A stretch of 64,000 bases of DNA from Crateriforma sp964453205 (GTDB lineage Bacteria > Planctomycetota > Planctomycetia > Pirellulales > Pirellulaceae): the NCBI GenBank assembly GCA_964453205.1, contig CAYVRC010000002.1, forward strand, positions 52,296 through 116,295, written 5' to 3'. The notes beneath the pieces were generated by a model. That model made no database searches, was not told where the DNA came from, and worked only from the letters and a program-made list of their open reading frames with translations. Made by a program: the position numbers and the translations under genes. Of this stretch, positions 16,447 through 26,600 are shown piece by piece (position 1 is the first letter of the stretch; every line of letters starts with the position of its first letter).

Positions 16447-19400
16447 GTGGATCTGCCAAATCTAGTCGACCCTCCTCCTGCCAACCTGGATCAATTTCCG
16501 GGGATCTTGGAGCATTGGGCGAAGCGACGCGGTGACCAAGTCGCGTACTACTTCACCGATGCGGAAACGCTGGAACAAAAGATCACGTACTCGGAGTTGT
16601 GGAAAGAAGTCCGTGGGCTGGCCGGTTATTTGCAAAGTCGTTGCGGGATCCGCGGCGGCGACCGGGTGTTGTTGCTGTACCCGCCGGGCTTGGATTTCGT
16701 CGTCGCTTTTTACGCCTGTCACGCCGCCGGGGCGATCGCGGTTCCGGCTTTTCCGCCGCGTCGCAACCGCAAAGCGTCTCGGATCCGATCGATCGTCGTC
16801 GACGCCGACGCGCGTTGGGCGTTGTCGACCAAGGCGGTCGTGGAGCAACTGACCGGCGACCAGTACCACGACGACTTGGTGGGCGTACAGTTGCTGGGCA
16901 CCGATGACCCGGCCACGCGAATCATCTCGAAGTGGCGTCGGCCCAAAATCAACGGCGACTCGCTGGCCGTGTTGCAGTACACCAGCGGTTCGACCGGATC
17001 GCCCAAGGGGGTCATGTTGACGCAATCGAATCTGGTCGCCAACACCAAGCTGATCATGGAAGCCTTTCAGCCCCGGCGGAACGTCGTGGCGATGACATGG
17101 TTGCCGACCTATCACGACATGGGCCTGGTCGGGGGCGTGTTGATGCCGATGTTCTTGGGCGCCCCCAACGTGCTGATGAGCCCGATGACGTTTCTGCAGC
17201 GTCCGGCGCGTTGGCTGCACAGCATTTCCAAGTACGGCGTCAGTGTCAGCGGTGGCCCGAATTTTGCCTACCAACTTTGCGTCGACAAGATCGACGACGA
17301 CGAACTCGAAGGCGTCGACTTGTCCACGTTCAAAATCGCCTTCAACGGGGCCGAGCCGATCCGCGCGTCCACGATGGAGGCTTTCACCAAACGATTTTCC
17401 AAGTTCGGCTTCGAGCATACTTCGCACCTGCCCTGCTACGGAATGGCCGAAACCACGTTGTTGGTCACCGGGGGACCGGTCCTCCCGCGTCCCATCGTCA
17501 ACGATTTTGACGGTGCCGGACTGGACAACAAATTGGTCCGACCGGTCAGCGGCGAAGAACAGGGTTCGCGGAAACTGGTCGCCTGCGGCCGCGTGCTGGA
17601 CGACGAACGGGTGTTGATCGTCGATCCGCAGACGTCGGAGAAACTGCCGCCGGACAGCATCGGGGAGATCTGGGTCCAAAGTCCTTCGGTCGGCCAAGGC
17701 TACTGGCAACGACGCGAAGAATCCAAGCGGACGTTCAACGCGTTCACCAGCGAAGGCGACGGGCCTTTCCTACGAACCGGTGACTTGGGGTTCTTGTACG
17801 AAGGCCAGCTTTACGTCTCGGGCCGCTTGAAAGACATGATCATCGTCCGCGGCGTCAATCGTTACCCGCAGGACATCGAAGAAACGGTCGAACGGGCCAG
17901 TCAGTTGATCCAAGCCGGCTCGGTCGGCGCGTTCGCGATGAACCATGACGACCGAGAACGGTTGGTGATCGTGGCCGAAGCCGTCCGGCAACGTGACCGC
18001 GACTGGGACACGGAATTGCAACGCATCCGTCGCGCGATCACCGAGGAACACGAGTTGCCGCCCGACGCGGTCTACATCGTCCGCAACAGCAGCGTACCGA
18101 AAACCAGCAGCGGAAAGATTCAGCGACACGCCTGTCTGCACGCCGTTCGCGACGGGGATTTGAAATTGATCGCCAAATGGGTCCGCTGGGAAGAATCCTC
18201 CGGTGATCCCTCGGCCACCCACTTGCAAGCGGCGCCGATGATGCAGGCCGCCGCTGCCGGCGGGGGCGGCGGCGACGTCGGTCCCGAGGACGTCAACGCC
18301 GACATCGTGGATGCCGTCAAGCATCACATCCGCCGTGTCGCCGGTGAACGTGCCGACCAGTTGGCCTTGGGCACCAATATCGTCTTGGACCTGGGGCTGG
18401 ACAGCCTGGAGCGACTCGAAATCGCTCGGAACTTGGAACGCACGTTCGGCGGCCGGTTCCCCGAACAGGTCTTGGACGAGATCGAGACGGTGGGACAGAC
18501 GGCGCTGGCGATCGAGCGTTACCTGCCGCCCGGCGGTGAAGCACGCGCCCGTTTGTTGTTGGACAACGTGAGCGGTTCAGGATCGTCCGTGGTGACCCAA
18601 CGCTCGATTCGCGATGAGCCGATGGCGGTCGTGGAACCCGAAGACGACGTGACCCAGTTTCCCGAGTACCGGCGACTGATGGCCACGATGCAGCAGATGA
18701 AAATGACCGGTGTGCCGAATCCTTACTTCACCGTTCACGACACCATTGTCAACGACCGCACCCGGATCGAAGGCCAGGAGCTGATCAGTTTTGCCAGCTA
18801 CAACTACCTGGGACTGAGCGGCCATCCCGACGTCAGCGATGCGGCCGCGAAAGCCGTCCATCAGTACGGCACCAGCGTTTCGGCCAGCCGCCTCGTTTCC
18901 GGCGAAAAACCGATCCACGGTCAACTGGAACGACTGATCGCCGAATGGATCGGTGTCGATGCGGCCGTCACGATGGTCGGCGGACACGCGACGAACGAGA
19001 CCACGATCGGTCACTTGGTCGGCGCCGGCGACCTGATCGTTCACGACGCGTTGTCGCACAACAGCATTATTCAAGGCGCGTTGCTGTCGGGTGCCAAACG
19101 ACGACCTTTTCCGCACAACGATTACGAGGCCCTGGATCGTATGCTCGCCGACGTGCGGTCACAGTACCGACGCGTGCTGATCATCGTCGAAGGCGTCTAC
19201 AGCATGGACGGTGATTACTGCGACGTGCCGGCCTTCGTGGAAGTCAAGAAAAAGCACCGCGCGATGCTGATGGTCGACGAAGCCCACAGTTTCGGCACGA
19301 TGGGGGCGACCGGGCACGGCATCGCCGAGCACTTTCAGATGAACCCACGCGATGTCGACATTTGGATGGGCACGCTCAGCAAATCGGCCGCGTCTTGCGG

Positions 19401-19863
19401 CGGTTACATCGCCGGCAGCAAGGAACTGATCGAATTGCTGCGCTACACCGCACCGGGTTTCGTCTTCAGCGTCGGGATGCCGCCGGCCCAGGTGGCCGCG
19501 GCGATCGCATCGATCGAAACGTTGCGAAAGGAACCCGGACGCGTCCAGCGGCTGCGTGGCAACAGCGAATTGTTCTTGCGACTTTGTCAGCAGTCGGGCT
19601 TGGACACCGGCGACAGCGGGGAAACACCCGTGGTCCCGGTGATCACCGGGAATTCGATGGTGGCCCTGCGACTTTCCAATCGCTTGAAGGCCGACGGGAT
19701 CAACGTCCAACCGATTTTGTATCCCGCCGTCGATGAATCGGCCGCCAGACTTCGGTTTTTCATCACCAGCGATCATTCGGAAAAACAAATCCGCTTCACG
19801 GTCCAACGCACCGCCCACCATCTGGCGGAATTGGGATTCTTGACGGCTCCCGTGGCCGGTTAA
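16447..19863 (+). CDS. Fatty acyl-AMP ligase / acyl carrier / alpha-oxoamine synthase fusion
   Basis: 1138 residues from a GTG at 16447, in three parts. (1) Residues about 1-590: fatty acyl-AMP ligase of the ANL family, with the P-loop YTSGSTGSPKG from residue 178, the FAAL-type CYGMAETTLLVTG and the hinge LYVSGRLKDMIIVRGVNRYP. (2) About 610-700: acyl carrier domain, LGLDSLERLE with the phosphopantetheine Ser653. (3) About 725-1130: PLP enzyme of the alpha-oxoamine synthase family (8-amino-7-oxononanoate synthase, serine palmitoyltransferase), with Lys979 in GTLSKSAASCGG and the substrate-site VDEAHSFG. The order implies that a fatty acid is activated, loaded on the built-in carrier and condensed with an amino acid with loss of CO2, giving an alpha-amino ketone. 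The amino acid and product are unknown. It is followed by a small gene and a terminator. Confidence 0.9.
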   Translation: MDLPNLVDPPPANLDQFPGILEHWAKRRGDQVAYYFTDAETLEQKITYSELWKEVRGLAGYLQSRCGIRGGDRVLLLYPPGLDFVVAFYACHAAGAIAVPAFPPRRNRKASRIRSIVVDADARWALSTKAVVEQLTGDQYHDDLVGVQLLGTDDPATRIISKWRRPKINGDSLAVLQYTSGSTGSPKGVMLTQSNLVANTKLIMEAFQPRRNVVAMTWLPTYHDMGLVGGVLMPMFLGAPNVLMSPMTFLQRPARWLHSISKYGVSVSGGPNFAYQLCVDKIDDDELEGVDLSTFKIAFNGAEPIRASTMEAFTKRFSKFGFEHTSHLPCYGMAETTLLVTGGPVLPRPIVNDFDGAGLDNKLVRPVSGEEQGSRKLVACGRVLDDERVLIVDPQTSEKLPPDSIGEIWVQSPSVGQGYWQRREESKRTFNAFTSEGDGPFLRTGDLGFLYEGQLYVSGRLKDMIIVRGVNRYPQDIEETVERASQLIQAGSVGAFAMNHDDRERLVIVAEAVRQRDRDWDTELQRIRRAITEEHELPPDAVYIVRNSSVPKTSSGKIQRHACLHAVRDGDLKLIAKWVRWEESSGDPSATHLQAAPMMQAAAAGGGGGDVGPEDVNADIVDAVKHHIRRVAGERADQLALGTNIVLDLGLDSLERLEIARNLERTFGGRFPEQVLDEIETVGQTALAIERYLPPGGEARARLLLDNVSGSGSSVVTQRSIRDEPMAVVEPEDDVTQFPEYRRLMATMQQMKMTGVPNPYFTVHDTIVNDRTRIEGQELISFASYNYLGLSGHPDVSDAAAKAVHQYGTSVSASRLVSGEKPIHGQLERLIAEWIGVDAAVTMVGGHATNETTIGHLVGAGDLIVHDALSHNSIIQGALLSGAKRRPFPHNDYEALDRMLADVRSQYRRVLIIVEGVYSMDGDYCDVPAFVEVKKKHRAMLMVDEAHSFGTMGATGHGIAEHFQMNPRDVDIWMGTLSKSAASCGGYIAGSKELIELLRYTAPGFVFSVGMPPAQVAAAIASIETLRKEPGRVQRLRGNSELFLRLCQQSGLDTGDSGETPVVPVITGNSMVALRLSNRLKADGINVQPILYPAVDESAARLRFFITSDHSEKQIRFTVQRTAHHLAELGFLTAPVAG

Positions 19864-20016
19864 TGGCTTGCGGTTTGGCAGCACTGCTCTAGAATCAGAT
19901 TCACGAATGCTGTCCGGCTTGCCCGCGGTTTCGGTCCCGAACGTCACCGGGTGATGGTGCCTGTGCCACGGGACAGAGCGACCGTGATATCTGCGAAAAA
20001 TGAAAGGGAGATTGCC

Positions 20017-20199
20017 TTGCTGACCGAATCGACTGTTGAGAAAATGTTCCGTAGCTTGGTGAATGACCCGAATCGAAACGATGAGACGTTCGACAAGGCC
20101 GAGGAACTGCTCGAAGATGAACTGCGACCGGAAAGTCCGTTGCGTCATCGCTTGAGTGTCGAACTGGACGAGCTGCGGAGTTCGGCCGCGAAGACCTGA
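20017..20199 (+). CDS. Small acidic protein, unknown
   Basis: 60 residues from a TTG at 20017, chosen because AAGGGAG lies 6 bases upstream; the frame itself is open from further upstream (ATG at 19951). The protein is charged and probably helical, with LVNDPNRNDETFDKAEEL in the middle, and shows no known domain. It sits between the lipid synthase and a strong terminator, so it may be the last gene of that transcript. Confidence 0.55.
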   Translation: MLTESTVEKMFRSLVNDPNRNDETFDKAEELLEDELRPESPLRHRLSVELDELRSSAAKT

Positions 20200-20240
20200 A
20201 TCGACCTTCGGGACCTCGAACGACAAGATTGACAAAAAAA

Positions 20241-20273
20241 AAGCCTGCCGGGAATTGATTCCCCGGCAGGCTT
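20241..20273. terminator. Strong bidirectional intrinsic terminator
   Basis: A perfect 12-bp stem, aagcctgccggg (20241-20252) pairing with cccggcaggctt (20262-20273), has an A-run on one side and a T-run on the other. It can stop transcription from the small gene on the left and from the reverse-strand gene on the right. Confidence 0.9.
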
Positions 20274-20303
20274 TTTCACTTCGTGCGTCTGGCTTCTGTC
20301 TTC

Positions 20304-21500
20304 TTAGCGGTTCAGCGTGATGCCAAAGGTCCCGCCGACAAGCAGCAGATCTTGATCGCTGGAGGCTCCCACGCCGCCTCGCCAAACGCCACGGCCGAAG
20401 TCGATGACTTGGAAGCCGCCGCGGATGCTGATCGCTTTGGTCAATTGGTATCCCAGTTCGCCGCGAACATCGAATCCCACGACGAATTCGTCGTTGTCGA
20501 TGAAGGTCGATTCGTCCCGATCGCGTTCGATGTAGACCGGCGGCTCCCCGATCGTGCCGACCTCGTTCCCGTCCGCAAAGGCGTACACGGTCAACTCTTG
20601 CTCGCTGTAGCTTTCCAAGCTCTGCCAGGACCCGCCGGCGAACACTCGGAAGTCCGAAGAGTACATGAAGCGACCTTTGTGCTTGAAGTACCGGAAACCG
20701 ATCTGGCCCGTGACGATTTCGTTGTCGGTGACCTGAATGTCACTGGTCAGCAATTCGGCGGCCGAGAAAGGCAACAGCACTCCGGGTCCGGGCACCAAAG
20801 ACGGACTCAAGTTGTCTTGGGTCGTCGAATAGGTCTGACGCAGGTTCAAGTCCTCGATCCGCGACCAGCGGACGCCGACCATCGGTTCCAAGATCCCACC
20901 GTAATGGTACGGCTCCAAACGCCAAGTCTTGTTGAACTCGTAACTGTCGTAGTTCATGATGTTGTTGGAAATCGTGACGTCATAGAACCGCGTGTTGAAG
21001 CCCAGGTTGTTTCGGTCTTCCATCGGTACGATGAACCCGAACGGGGGCCCGGCCGGGCTGTCGTCGGCGCTGCCTTCCAGGTCGTCCAGGCTGTACCGGT
21101 TCAATCTTTCCTGCCGCACGCCCTGGGCATCGTAGACGTCGTTGTTGGTCCACGTGAACAGGTACCCGGTGTCCTTTTGCGGCAACATGTAGCCGATTTC
21201 ATAACGGCCACCGTCGCCGTGATCCAGCTTGGTTTCGCCGTTGAACGCGATCGGCGTTTCCGGACGCGTCCCGTACAGGTTCAACCGATCGAAGGTGGCG
21301 AACCAACCCGTGTTGGCCCGCTTCTTCGGTTTGACGTCGATCAGATCCGCTTCGTAGATCGGTTCAAACCATTGATAGTCCGGGTCGAACGCGAAAGGAT
21401 CGACCGGCGGCAGGTTGTGATCCTGAGCGTAAGTCGTTTGCATCGCAGTCATCAACGCGACCACCGCGATCATTCTTGCCGTCAGCTTCCGTACCGACAT
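20304..21500 (-). CDS. Exported outer-membrane-like beta-rich protein
   Basis: 398 residues from the ATG at 21500, chosen because it places a signal peptide (MSVRKLTARMIAVVALMTAM, cut after TYAQ) at the N-terminus; the frame runs on to 21680 without family-like sequence. The mature part alternates aromatic and polar residues, as in the stretches YEIGYMLPQKDTGYLFTW and GQIGFRYFKHKGRFMY, and ends in GGTFGITLNR, consistent with a beta-barrel of the porin-like type common in planctomycetes. No enzymatic motif is visible. It lies downstream of tadA on the same strand with a 300-bp gap, and ends at the bidirectional terminator. The precise family is uncertain. Confidence 0.7.
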   Translation of the reverse strand: MSVRKLTARMIAVVALMTAMQTTYAQDHNLPPVDPFAFDPDYQWFEPIYEADLIDVKPKKRANTGWFATFDRLNLYGTRPETPIAFNGETKLDHGDGGRYEIGYMLPQKDTGYLFTWTNNDVYDAQGVRQERLNRYSLDDLEGSADDSPAGPPFGFIVPMEDRNNLGFNTRFYDVTISNNIMNYDSYEFNKTWRLEPYHYGGILEPMVGVRWSRIEDLNLRQTYSTTQDNLSPSLVPGPGVLLPFSAAELLTSDIQVTDNEIVTGQIGFRYFKHKGRFMYSSDFRVFAGGSWQSLESYSEQELTVYAFADGNEVGTIGEPPVYIERDRDESTFIDNDEFVVGFDVRGELGYQLTKAISIRGGFQVIDFGRGVWRGGVGASSDQDLLLVGGTFGITLNR

Positions 21501-21800
21501 CGCTTGTTCCACCGTCTTGCATGAAGTGAAGGACGATCGCCTTGGCAATGCCAAAACCTCGTCCGCTTGACCCGAACCAGTCCCCGGGCACGACTTGCCC
21601 CCAAGTGACCCAGAAACGCATGACGATCGCAAGCGTCCAGTTCGGGTTGTGCGGATAGTATCGGCCGCACGGATCGACAAGGCTTAGTCTGTTTGCCCCC
21701 AGAAGCGGCAAAAGCATCAGAAAAGTAACAAACGGTCCGGCCGCCCCAGCCGGCAAAGTCGACGTCGAGAAGTTTCACGGGGCCGATCCGTCCGATTCGC
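21501..21800. other. 300-bp spacer, no gene seen
   Basis: Between tadA and the outer-membrane-like gene, both on the reverse strand. No coding frame and no clear hairpin. A promoter for the outer-membrane-like gene is expected here but I cannot point to one. Confidence 0.4.
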
Positions 21801-22316
21801 TCAGATCGATCCGCGGCCCGGTTTCTTGCGTTTGTCGGCGAAGAAATCCGAGAGCACACGGCCACACGGTTCCGCCAACACCCCGGAGGTCACGGCGCAG
21901 GTGTGATTCAGTCGGGTATCGTTCAAGACTTCGTAAAGACTGGTCACCGCTCCGGCTTTCGGGTCCGAGGCGGCGAAGACGACGCGGGGCACGCGGGCCT
22001 GCAAGATCGCACCGGCACACATCAGACACGGTTCCAACGTGACGTACAGCGTCGTGGCCTCCAGTCGCCAGCCTTCGATCGCGGCCGCGGCTTGTGTGAT
22101 GGCGATCATTTCGGCGTGAGCGGTCGGATCGCGAAGCGTTTCTTTTTCGTTCCGCGCCGCGGCGATCACGGTGTTGTTTCGCACGATGATCGCGCCGACG
22201 GGAACTTCACCGGCCTCGGCCGCCTGCCAAGCCAATTCCAAGGCACGCGTCATCCAGTGTTGGTCGGTTTCGGTCGGCCAGCTCGGCGCGGCCTCCTCGC
22301 CGGGGAAATCAATCAT
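21801..22316 (-). CDS. tadA: tRNA-specific adenosine deaminase
   Basis: 171 residues of the cytidine-deaminase-like fold. It has PTAHAEM (zinc ligand His67, proton shuttle Glu69) and PCLMCAG (ligands Cys97 and Cys100), plus ARNEKETLRDPTAHAEM, typical of TadA, which makes inosine at the wobble position of tRNA-Arg(ACG). Length is normal. The start ATG overlaps the end of the upstream DUF1080 gene by 8 bp, so the two are probably cotranscribed and perhaps translationally coupled, although no functional link is apparent. Confidence 0.93.
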   Translation of the reverse strand: MIDFPGEEAAPSWPTETDQHWMTRALELAWQAAEAGEVPVGAIIVRNNTVIAAARNEKETLRDPTAHAEMIAITQAAAAIEGWRLEATTLYVTLEPCLMCAGAILQARVPRVVFAASDPKAGAVTSLYEVLNDTRLNHTCAVTSGVLAEPCGRVLSDFFADKRKKPGRGSI

Positions 22317-23079
22317 CCGTCTTCGTCTTTTCGTCCGTCGGTGGGGAAGGTTTCCCGGTCAGCTCGCGGATTCGGAAGTTGCGAATTTCCGATTCGCACT
22401 GAAAGTTGGCGATCCCCAGGGGCAAGGCCGGATCCATTTCGGCGCGAATGTCGAACTCGTGACCGTCGCGATCCAGATCCACAACGATGCGGTCATCCAC
22501 AGTGCACAGAATCGTTTCCGGCGAAACTCGGATGTGGATGTCGTACCATTGGTCGTTCTTGTAGGTCTTGAAGACCGTGGTCTCGTTACTCGACGCATCC
22601 TGGCCGTCGACGTTGCTGATCCCCGTCACGCCGCCGCCCCAGCCGCCTAGCACCAGCGAACAGTGTTGATCGGCGACGGGAAAGGTGACGGCCGCAAAGA
22701 AATCGAAAGCATCGGTCCGACGCGCTTGCAGGCGGATTTCGTAATTGTCCTTGGGATAGTCCCCCGTCCAGTAAACGCCTGTCAGGGGGTCACCGAATCC
22801 GAGTTTGATCAGGTCACCGGTGATTTCGGTCGGCCCTTCACCCCCATAGCGGGAGATGTCCCATCGGCCGATCAGCTTTTTCCAGCCCATTTCGGCGTCG
22901 ATTTTGGTCGATTCGCTTTCATCCGTCGCGGCGGTTTGTTCGGCGATGACGCCGGCCGGTTCGTCCGCCGTCGTTGTGGTCACGCCGACGTTGGCGGACG
23001 CGACCATCGCGGCAAGCACCACCAGCCGGCCACAGCTCCCGCCGATGTCGGGAAAGTTAAGGATTCGTGTCGTTTTCAT
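22309..23079 (-). CDS. Exported DUF1080 (3-keto-disaccharide hydrolase-like) protein
   Basis: 256 residues from the ATG at 23079. A signal or anchor segment (LVVLAAMVASANVGV, about residues 19-33) is followed by a concanavalin/LamG-like beta-sandwich of the DUF1080 type, with stretches such as NYEIRLQARRTDAFDFF, DQWYDIHIRV and a final EIRNFRIREL strand. The family is heavily expanded in planctomycetes and some members act on 3-keto-glycosides; activity of this one is not shown by sequence. An alternative upstream start at 23151 lacks a sensible N-terminus. It overlaps tadA by 8 bp. Confidence 0.75.
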   Translation of the reverse strand: MKTTRILNFPDIGGSCGRLVVLAAMVASANVGVTTTTADEPAGVIAEQTAATDESESTKIDAEMGWKKLIGRWDISRYGGEGPTEITGDLIKLGFGDPLTGVYWTGDYPKDNYEIRLQARRTDAFDFFAAVTFPVADQHCSLVLGGWGGGVTGISNVDGQDASSNETTVFKTYKNDQWYDIHIRVSPETILCTVDDRIVVDLDRDGHEFDIRAEMDPALPLGIANFQCESEIRNFRIRELTGKPSPPTDEKTKTDD

Positions 23080-23198
23080 GAAACCGGTTTCTCGAAGAGT
23101 GGGGAGATCAATATTTTGGGCTGGCTGAGTGGCGTGGCGTTTGCCTACCAAGCAGATCCCAGGGCGTGCGAGTTGCCTTTTCCGCCGACGGAGTCAGG

Positions 23199-23678
23199 AT
23201 GTTTCGAGTCTCAGTTTATCCGACAGAAGCCCCAGCGATGCAGCCAGTCACCAAGATCCGAATCTTCCGCATCCGACTGGCCGTCGCGATCTTGGCCGTT
23301 TATTGGCTGGCGATGTTCACCGGAACCCATTGGCCCCGGATGGATTTTGTGGGTTTGCCGCTGGGCGACAAGGTGAAACATTTCGGTGGCTTCTTCGGGC
23401 TGACGTTGTTGCTGTGCTACGTCTCGGGAGGGAAACGAATCACGACGCGTTTCTTTCGGGTCGCCCTGATCGTGATGAGTTACGGACTGCTGGACGAATG
23501 GTCCCAAGGATTCGTGCCGGGGCGAACCCCCGATCGCATGGATTTTCTGGCCGACACGGCGGGGATGATCACCGCGATGACGTTTTATCTGTTGGGCCGA
23601 GTGTTCCTGCGCGAACCTTTCGATGCGGTGGTCGGTTGGATCCGTGGCGACCGCGGACGTACCGGCGAGCTTTCCTGA
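23199..23678 (+). CDS. VanZ-like family membrane protein
   Basis: 159 residues from the ATG at 23199, which has GGAG 5 bases upstream; ATGs at 23166 and 23238 are alternatives. It contains four predicted membrane segments and the VanZ-like signature: GDKVKHFGGFFGL in the second segment and DEWSQGFVPGRTPDRMDFLAD in the third. VanZ confers low teicoplanin resistance in enterococci, but most family members have no known role. The gene is divergent from the DUF1080 gene and convergent with the SNF2 helicase gene, which ends 21 bp after it. Confidence 0.85.
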   Translation: MFRVSVYPTEAPAMQPVTKIRIFRIRLAVAILAVYWLAMFTGTHWPRMDFVGLPLGDKVKHFGGFFGLTLLLCYVSGGKRITTRFFRVALIVMSYGLLDEWSQGFVPGRTPDRMDFLADTAGMITAMTFYLLGRVFLREPFDAVVGWIRGDRGRTGELS

Positions 23679-23698
23679 CGACGCGGCGGGAACGAACG

Positions 23699-26600
23699 CT
23701 ACGCCGACGCCACGCCCGCTTTGATCAAATCGATCAAGTCGGCCGTGTTCAGTTTGGCCGCTCGATCGGTGCCGTCCAACACGCCCGCGACCAATTCTCG
23801 TTTGTCCGCGTGCATTTGCAAGATTTGTTCTTCGATCGTGCCTTGGGCCACCAGTCGATAAACCGTCACCGGGCGGACTTGGCCGATCCGGTGGGCACGG
23901 TCGGTCGCCTGGTCTTCCACCGCCGGATTCCACCACGGGTCCAAGTGGATGACGTAATCCGCCGCGGTCAGATTGAGTCCCGTGCCGCCGGCTTTCAAGG
24001 AGATCAGAAAGAGATCCCCGTCGCCTTGTTGAAAGGCGTCGACACGTCGTTGACGCTCTTTCGCCGGCGTCGAGCCGTCCAGGTACTGATACGAAATTCC
24101 TTTCTCGTCCAGGGACTTGCGAACGACGTCCAGGTGTTTGACGAATTGGCTGAAAACGAGCGCGCGGTGATCTTCGTCGCGGAGTTCATCGACCAATTCG
24201 ATCAAGACGTCCAGCTTGGCCGATCCTTTGGTCCAAGTTTTGTCGACCAGACGCGGATGACAGGCCAACTGTCGCAATTTGGTCAGCCAAGCCAGCGTGC
24301 GGATGCGTCGGTCGCCTTCGGTTTTGTCCGCCAGGTTCGCGCCGGCCAACTCGGCAACCGCCGCGAGCCTCGCGTCTTCGTATAGTTTTCGCTCGGCAGG
24401 CGAAAGCTCGGCTTGTAAAGTGATTTCCGTTCTCGGCGGCAACTCCTTGAGCACCTTGTCTTTGGTACGTCGCAAGATGAACGGCTGAACCAGACGGGCC
24501 AACGATTGACGTCGCTCGTCATCGCGATGCCGTTCGATCGGTTCGGCGAAACGATTGCGGAAACGATCCCACGATCCCAAAAGTCCGGGGCTGAGCGTTC
24601 GGAACAGACTCCACAGTTCGCCCAAATGGTTTTCCAGCGGCGTCCCCGACAGGCCGATCCGCCAGTCGGCATCGATCTTGCGGATCGATTGCGACGTTTT
24701 GGTCTGGGCATTCTTGATGAATTGGGCTTCGTCCAGCACCAACGTCCACCAAGACCGTGAAGCAAACCGTTTGGCGTCGCGCTGCAACAATTGGTAACTG
24801 ACGATCACCAAGTCGCCGGGCTTGGCCGATTTGATCAGTTCTTCGCGATCCGAATCGCGATACAAAATCGGGTTCAATTCGGGCGCGAAGCGATTCGTTT
24901 CCCGGACCCAGTTGTCGCCCACGCTGGTCGGGGCGATCACCAGGGCCGGGCCGCCGGCGGCGCGGTCGCAAAGCACGCCCAAGGTTTGAACCGTCTTTCC
25001 CAGCCCCATGTCATCGGCCAACACGCCGCCGACGCCCCAGCGACTGAGCTTGGCCAACCACCGATAACCGTCGAGCTGATAATCGCGAAAATCGACCTCC
25101 AAGCGTTCCGGTTGCTCGGGCGTCCAGTCGGCCAACGACTGCAATTTGTCGATCGATTCGTGCCACCGCGCCGTCGCTTCGAGCAAGACGTCCTCGCCGA
25201 TCAAATCTTGGACGGCGGGAACCGCGGCATCGGCGACCTTCAGCGTGCCACGCTCGGAAACGACCGAATCGCCGAGTTGTTGCAAACGTCGCCGGAATTC
25301 ATCGCTGATCTTGGCGAACTCACGATCACCGACCCGAACCAGTGATCGGTTTTCCTGAACGGCTTTCAAAATGTCCGCAAGCGGAACGTCTTGACCGTCC
25401 AGCGAGATCGATCCGGTGATGCCGAACCAATCGCGTCGGTCGTCGATCTGGACCCGCAACGACGACGGGGTGATTTCGCCGCGAACGCGAATCGATTCGC
25501 CTTCGGGCCAAATGATCCGCGGTGCATCTTCGCCGGCCGCGTGCAAACGGCCCAACAAGTCCAGGGAATCGCCGTCGGTCTCGGCGACCCATCGGAACGC
25601 GCCGTCGCCGGAATATTGATTCAACGCGAATTCGGTCGCGATCTGTTCCGCGCGAGTTTTTTCGGCCGTCAAATCGCGTCCCAGTCGGACCGGGCCTTCC
25701 GGCGTCAGGCAGGTCACCGTTTGGGGCGCGGCGCCGGGGGTCAACAAAGACGGAAACCGTTCGTCGTGCATGACCAAGGCGACTTTCACCCCCGCGCCGA
25801 CGCGGGGACGCAGTTCGATCACCATTTCGGCGTCGATGGGCTCCAGCGGGCCGGCCAACTGAAGCGGCAATTCGACCGGAATCAGCGGATCCACTTTGGC
25901 GGCGTTGACGGCCAATTGATTGGCCGTGTCGAAATCCAGCAAGACTTCTTCCAGCTCCGTTCGCAACAGGTACTCGAACATCCGCACCGCCCGCGGCGTG
26001 GGAAGCGGACAGTACACCACCCGGTCACGGTCACGGTCGACGACCAAGATGACCGGTTCGGACGGACTGCTGTATCCCTTGATGACTTCGCACGATCGCA
26101 AGTCCAGGACGGAGTTGCCCAGATGCAGCCGCGGCCGAAACTTGGTCGTGATTTCTTCTCGGCCCGGTTCGGATTCTTGTCCGTCTTGGTCGTCGAATTC
26201 CACGACGTCCAGCGATAAAGAAAGCTGTCCCGCCGACACGTTGATGTGCCGGCTCTCGTCGCCGTCCCAAACGACGTTGGGGTGGCCGATCAACAAACGC
26301 AGCGCGCTGAACTCGCTGAAATGATCGTCGTTGAAACTGTAGCTGGGATCCGCCACCAACGCAGCGACTCGCCCGTCGATGGGCCGCGGGCTGAAGTCGC
26401 GTTGCAACAAATCGTAGGCGCGAATCTCACGGCCTTTCGTCCAACCTTTGCCCGTTTTCCGCGGCCGCTGCTCGTACGCGGATATCGAAATCGGGCAGTA
26501 ATACCTGGCGTCGGTGATGCCGATCCGCCACTGCAATCGCGTCGCCGCTTCGTCGGGCAGGTCGGCGTTGATTTTGTCGGCCATCGACAACAGGTCTTTG

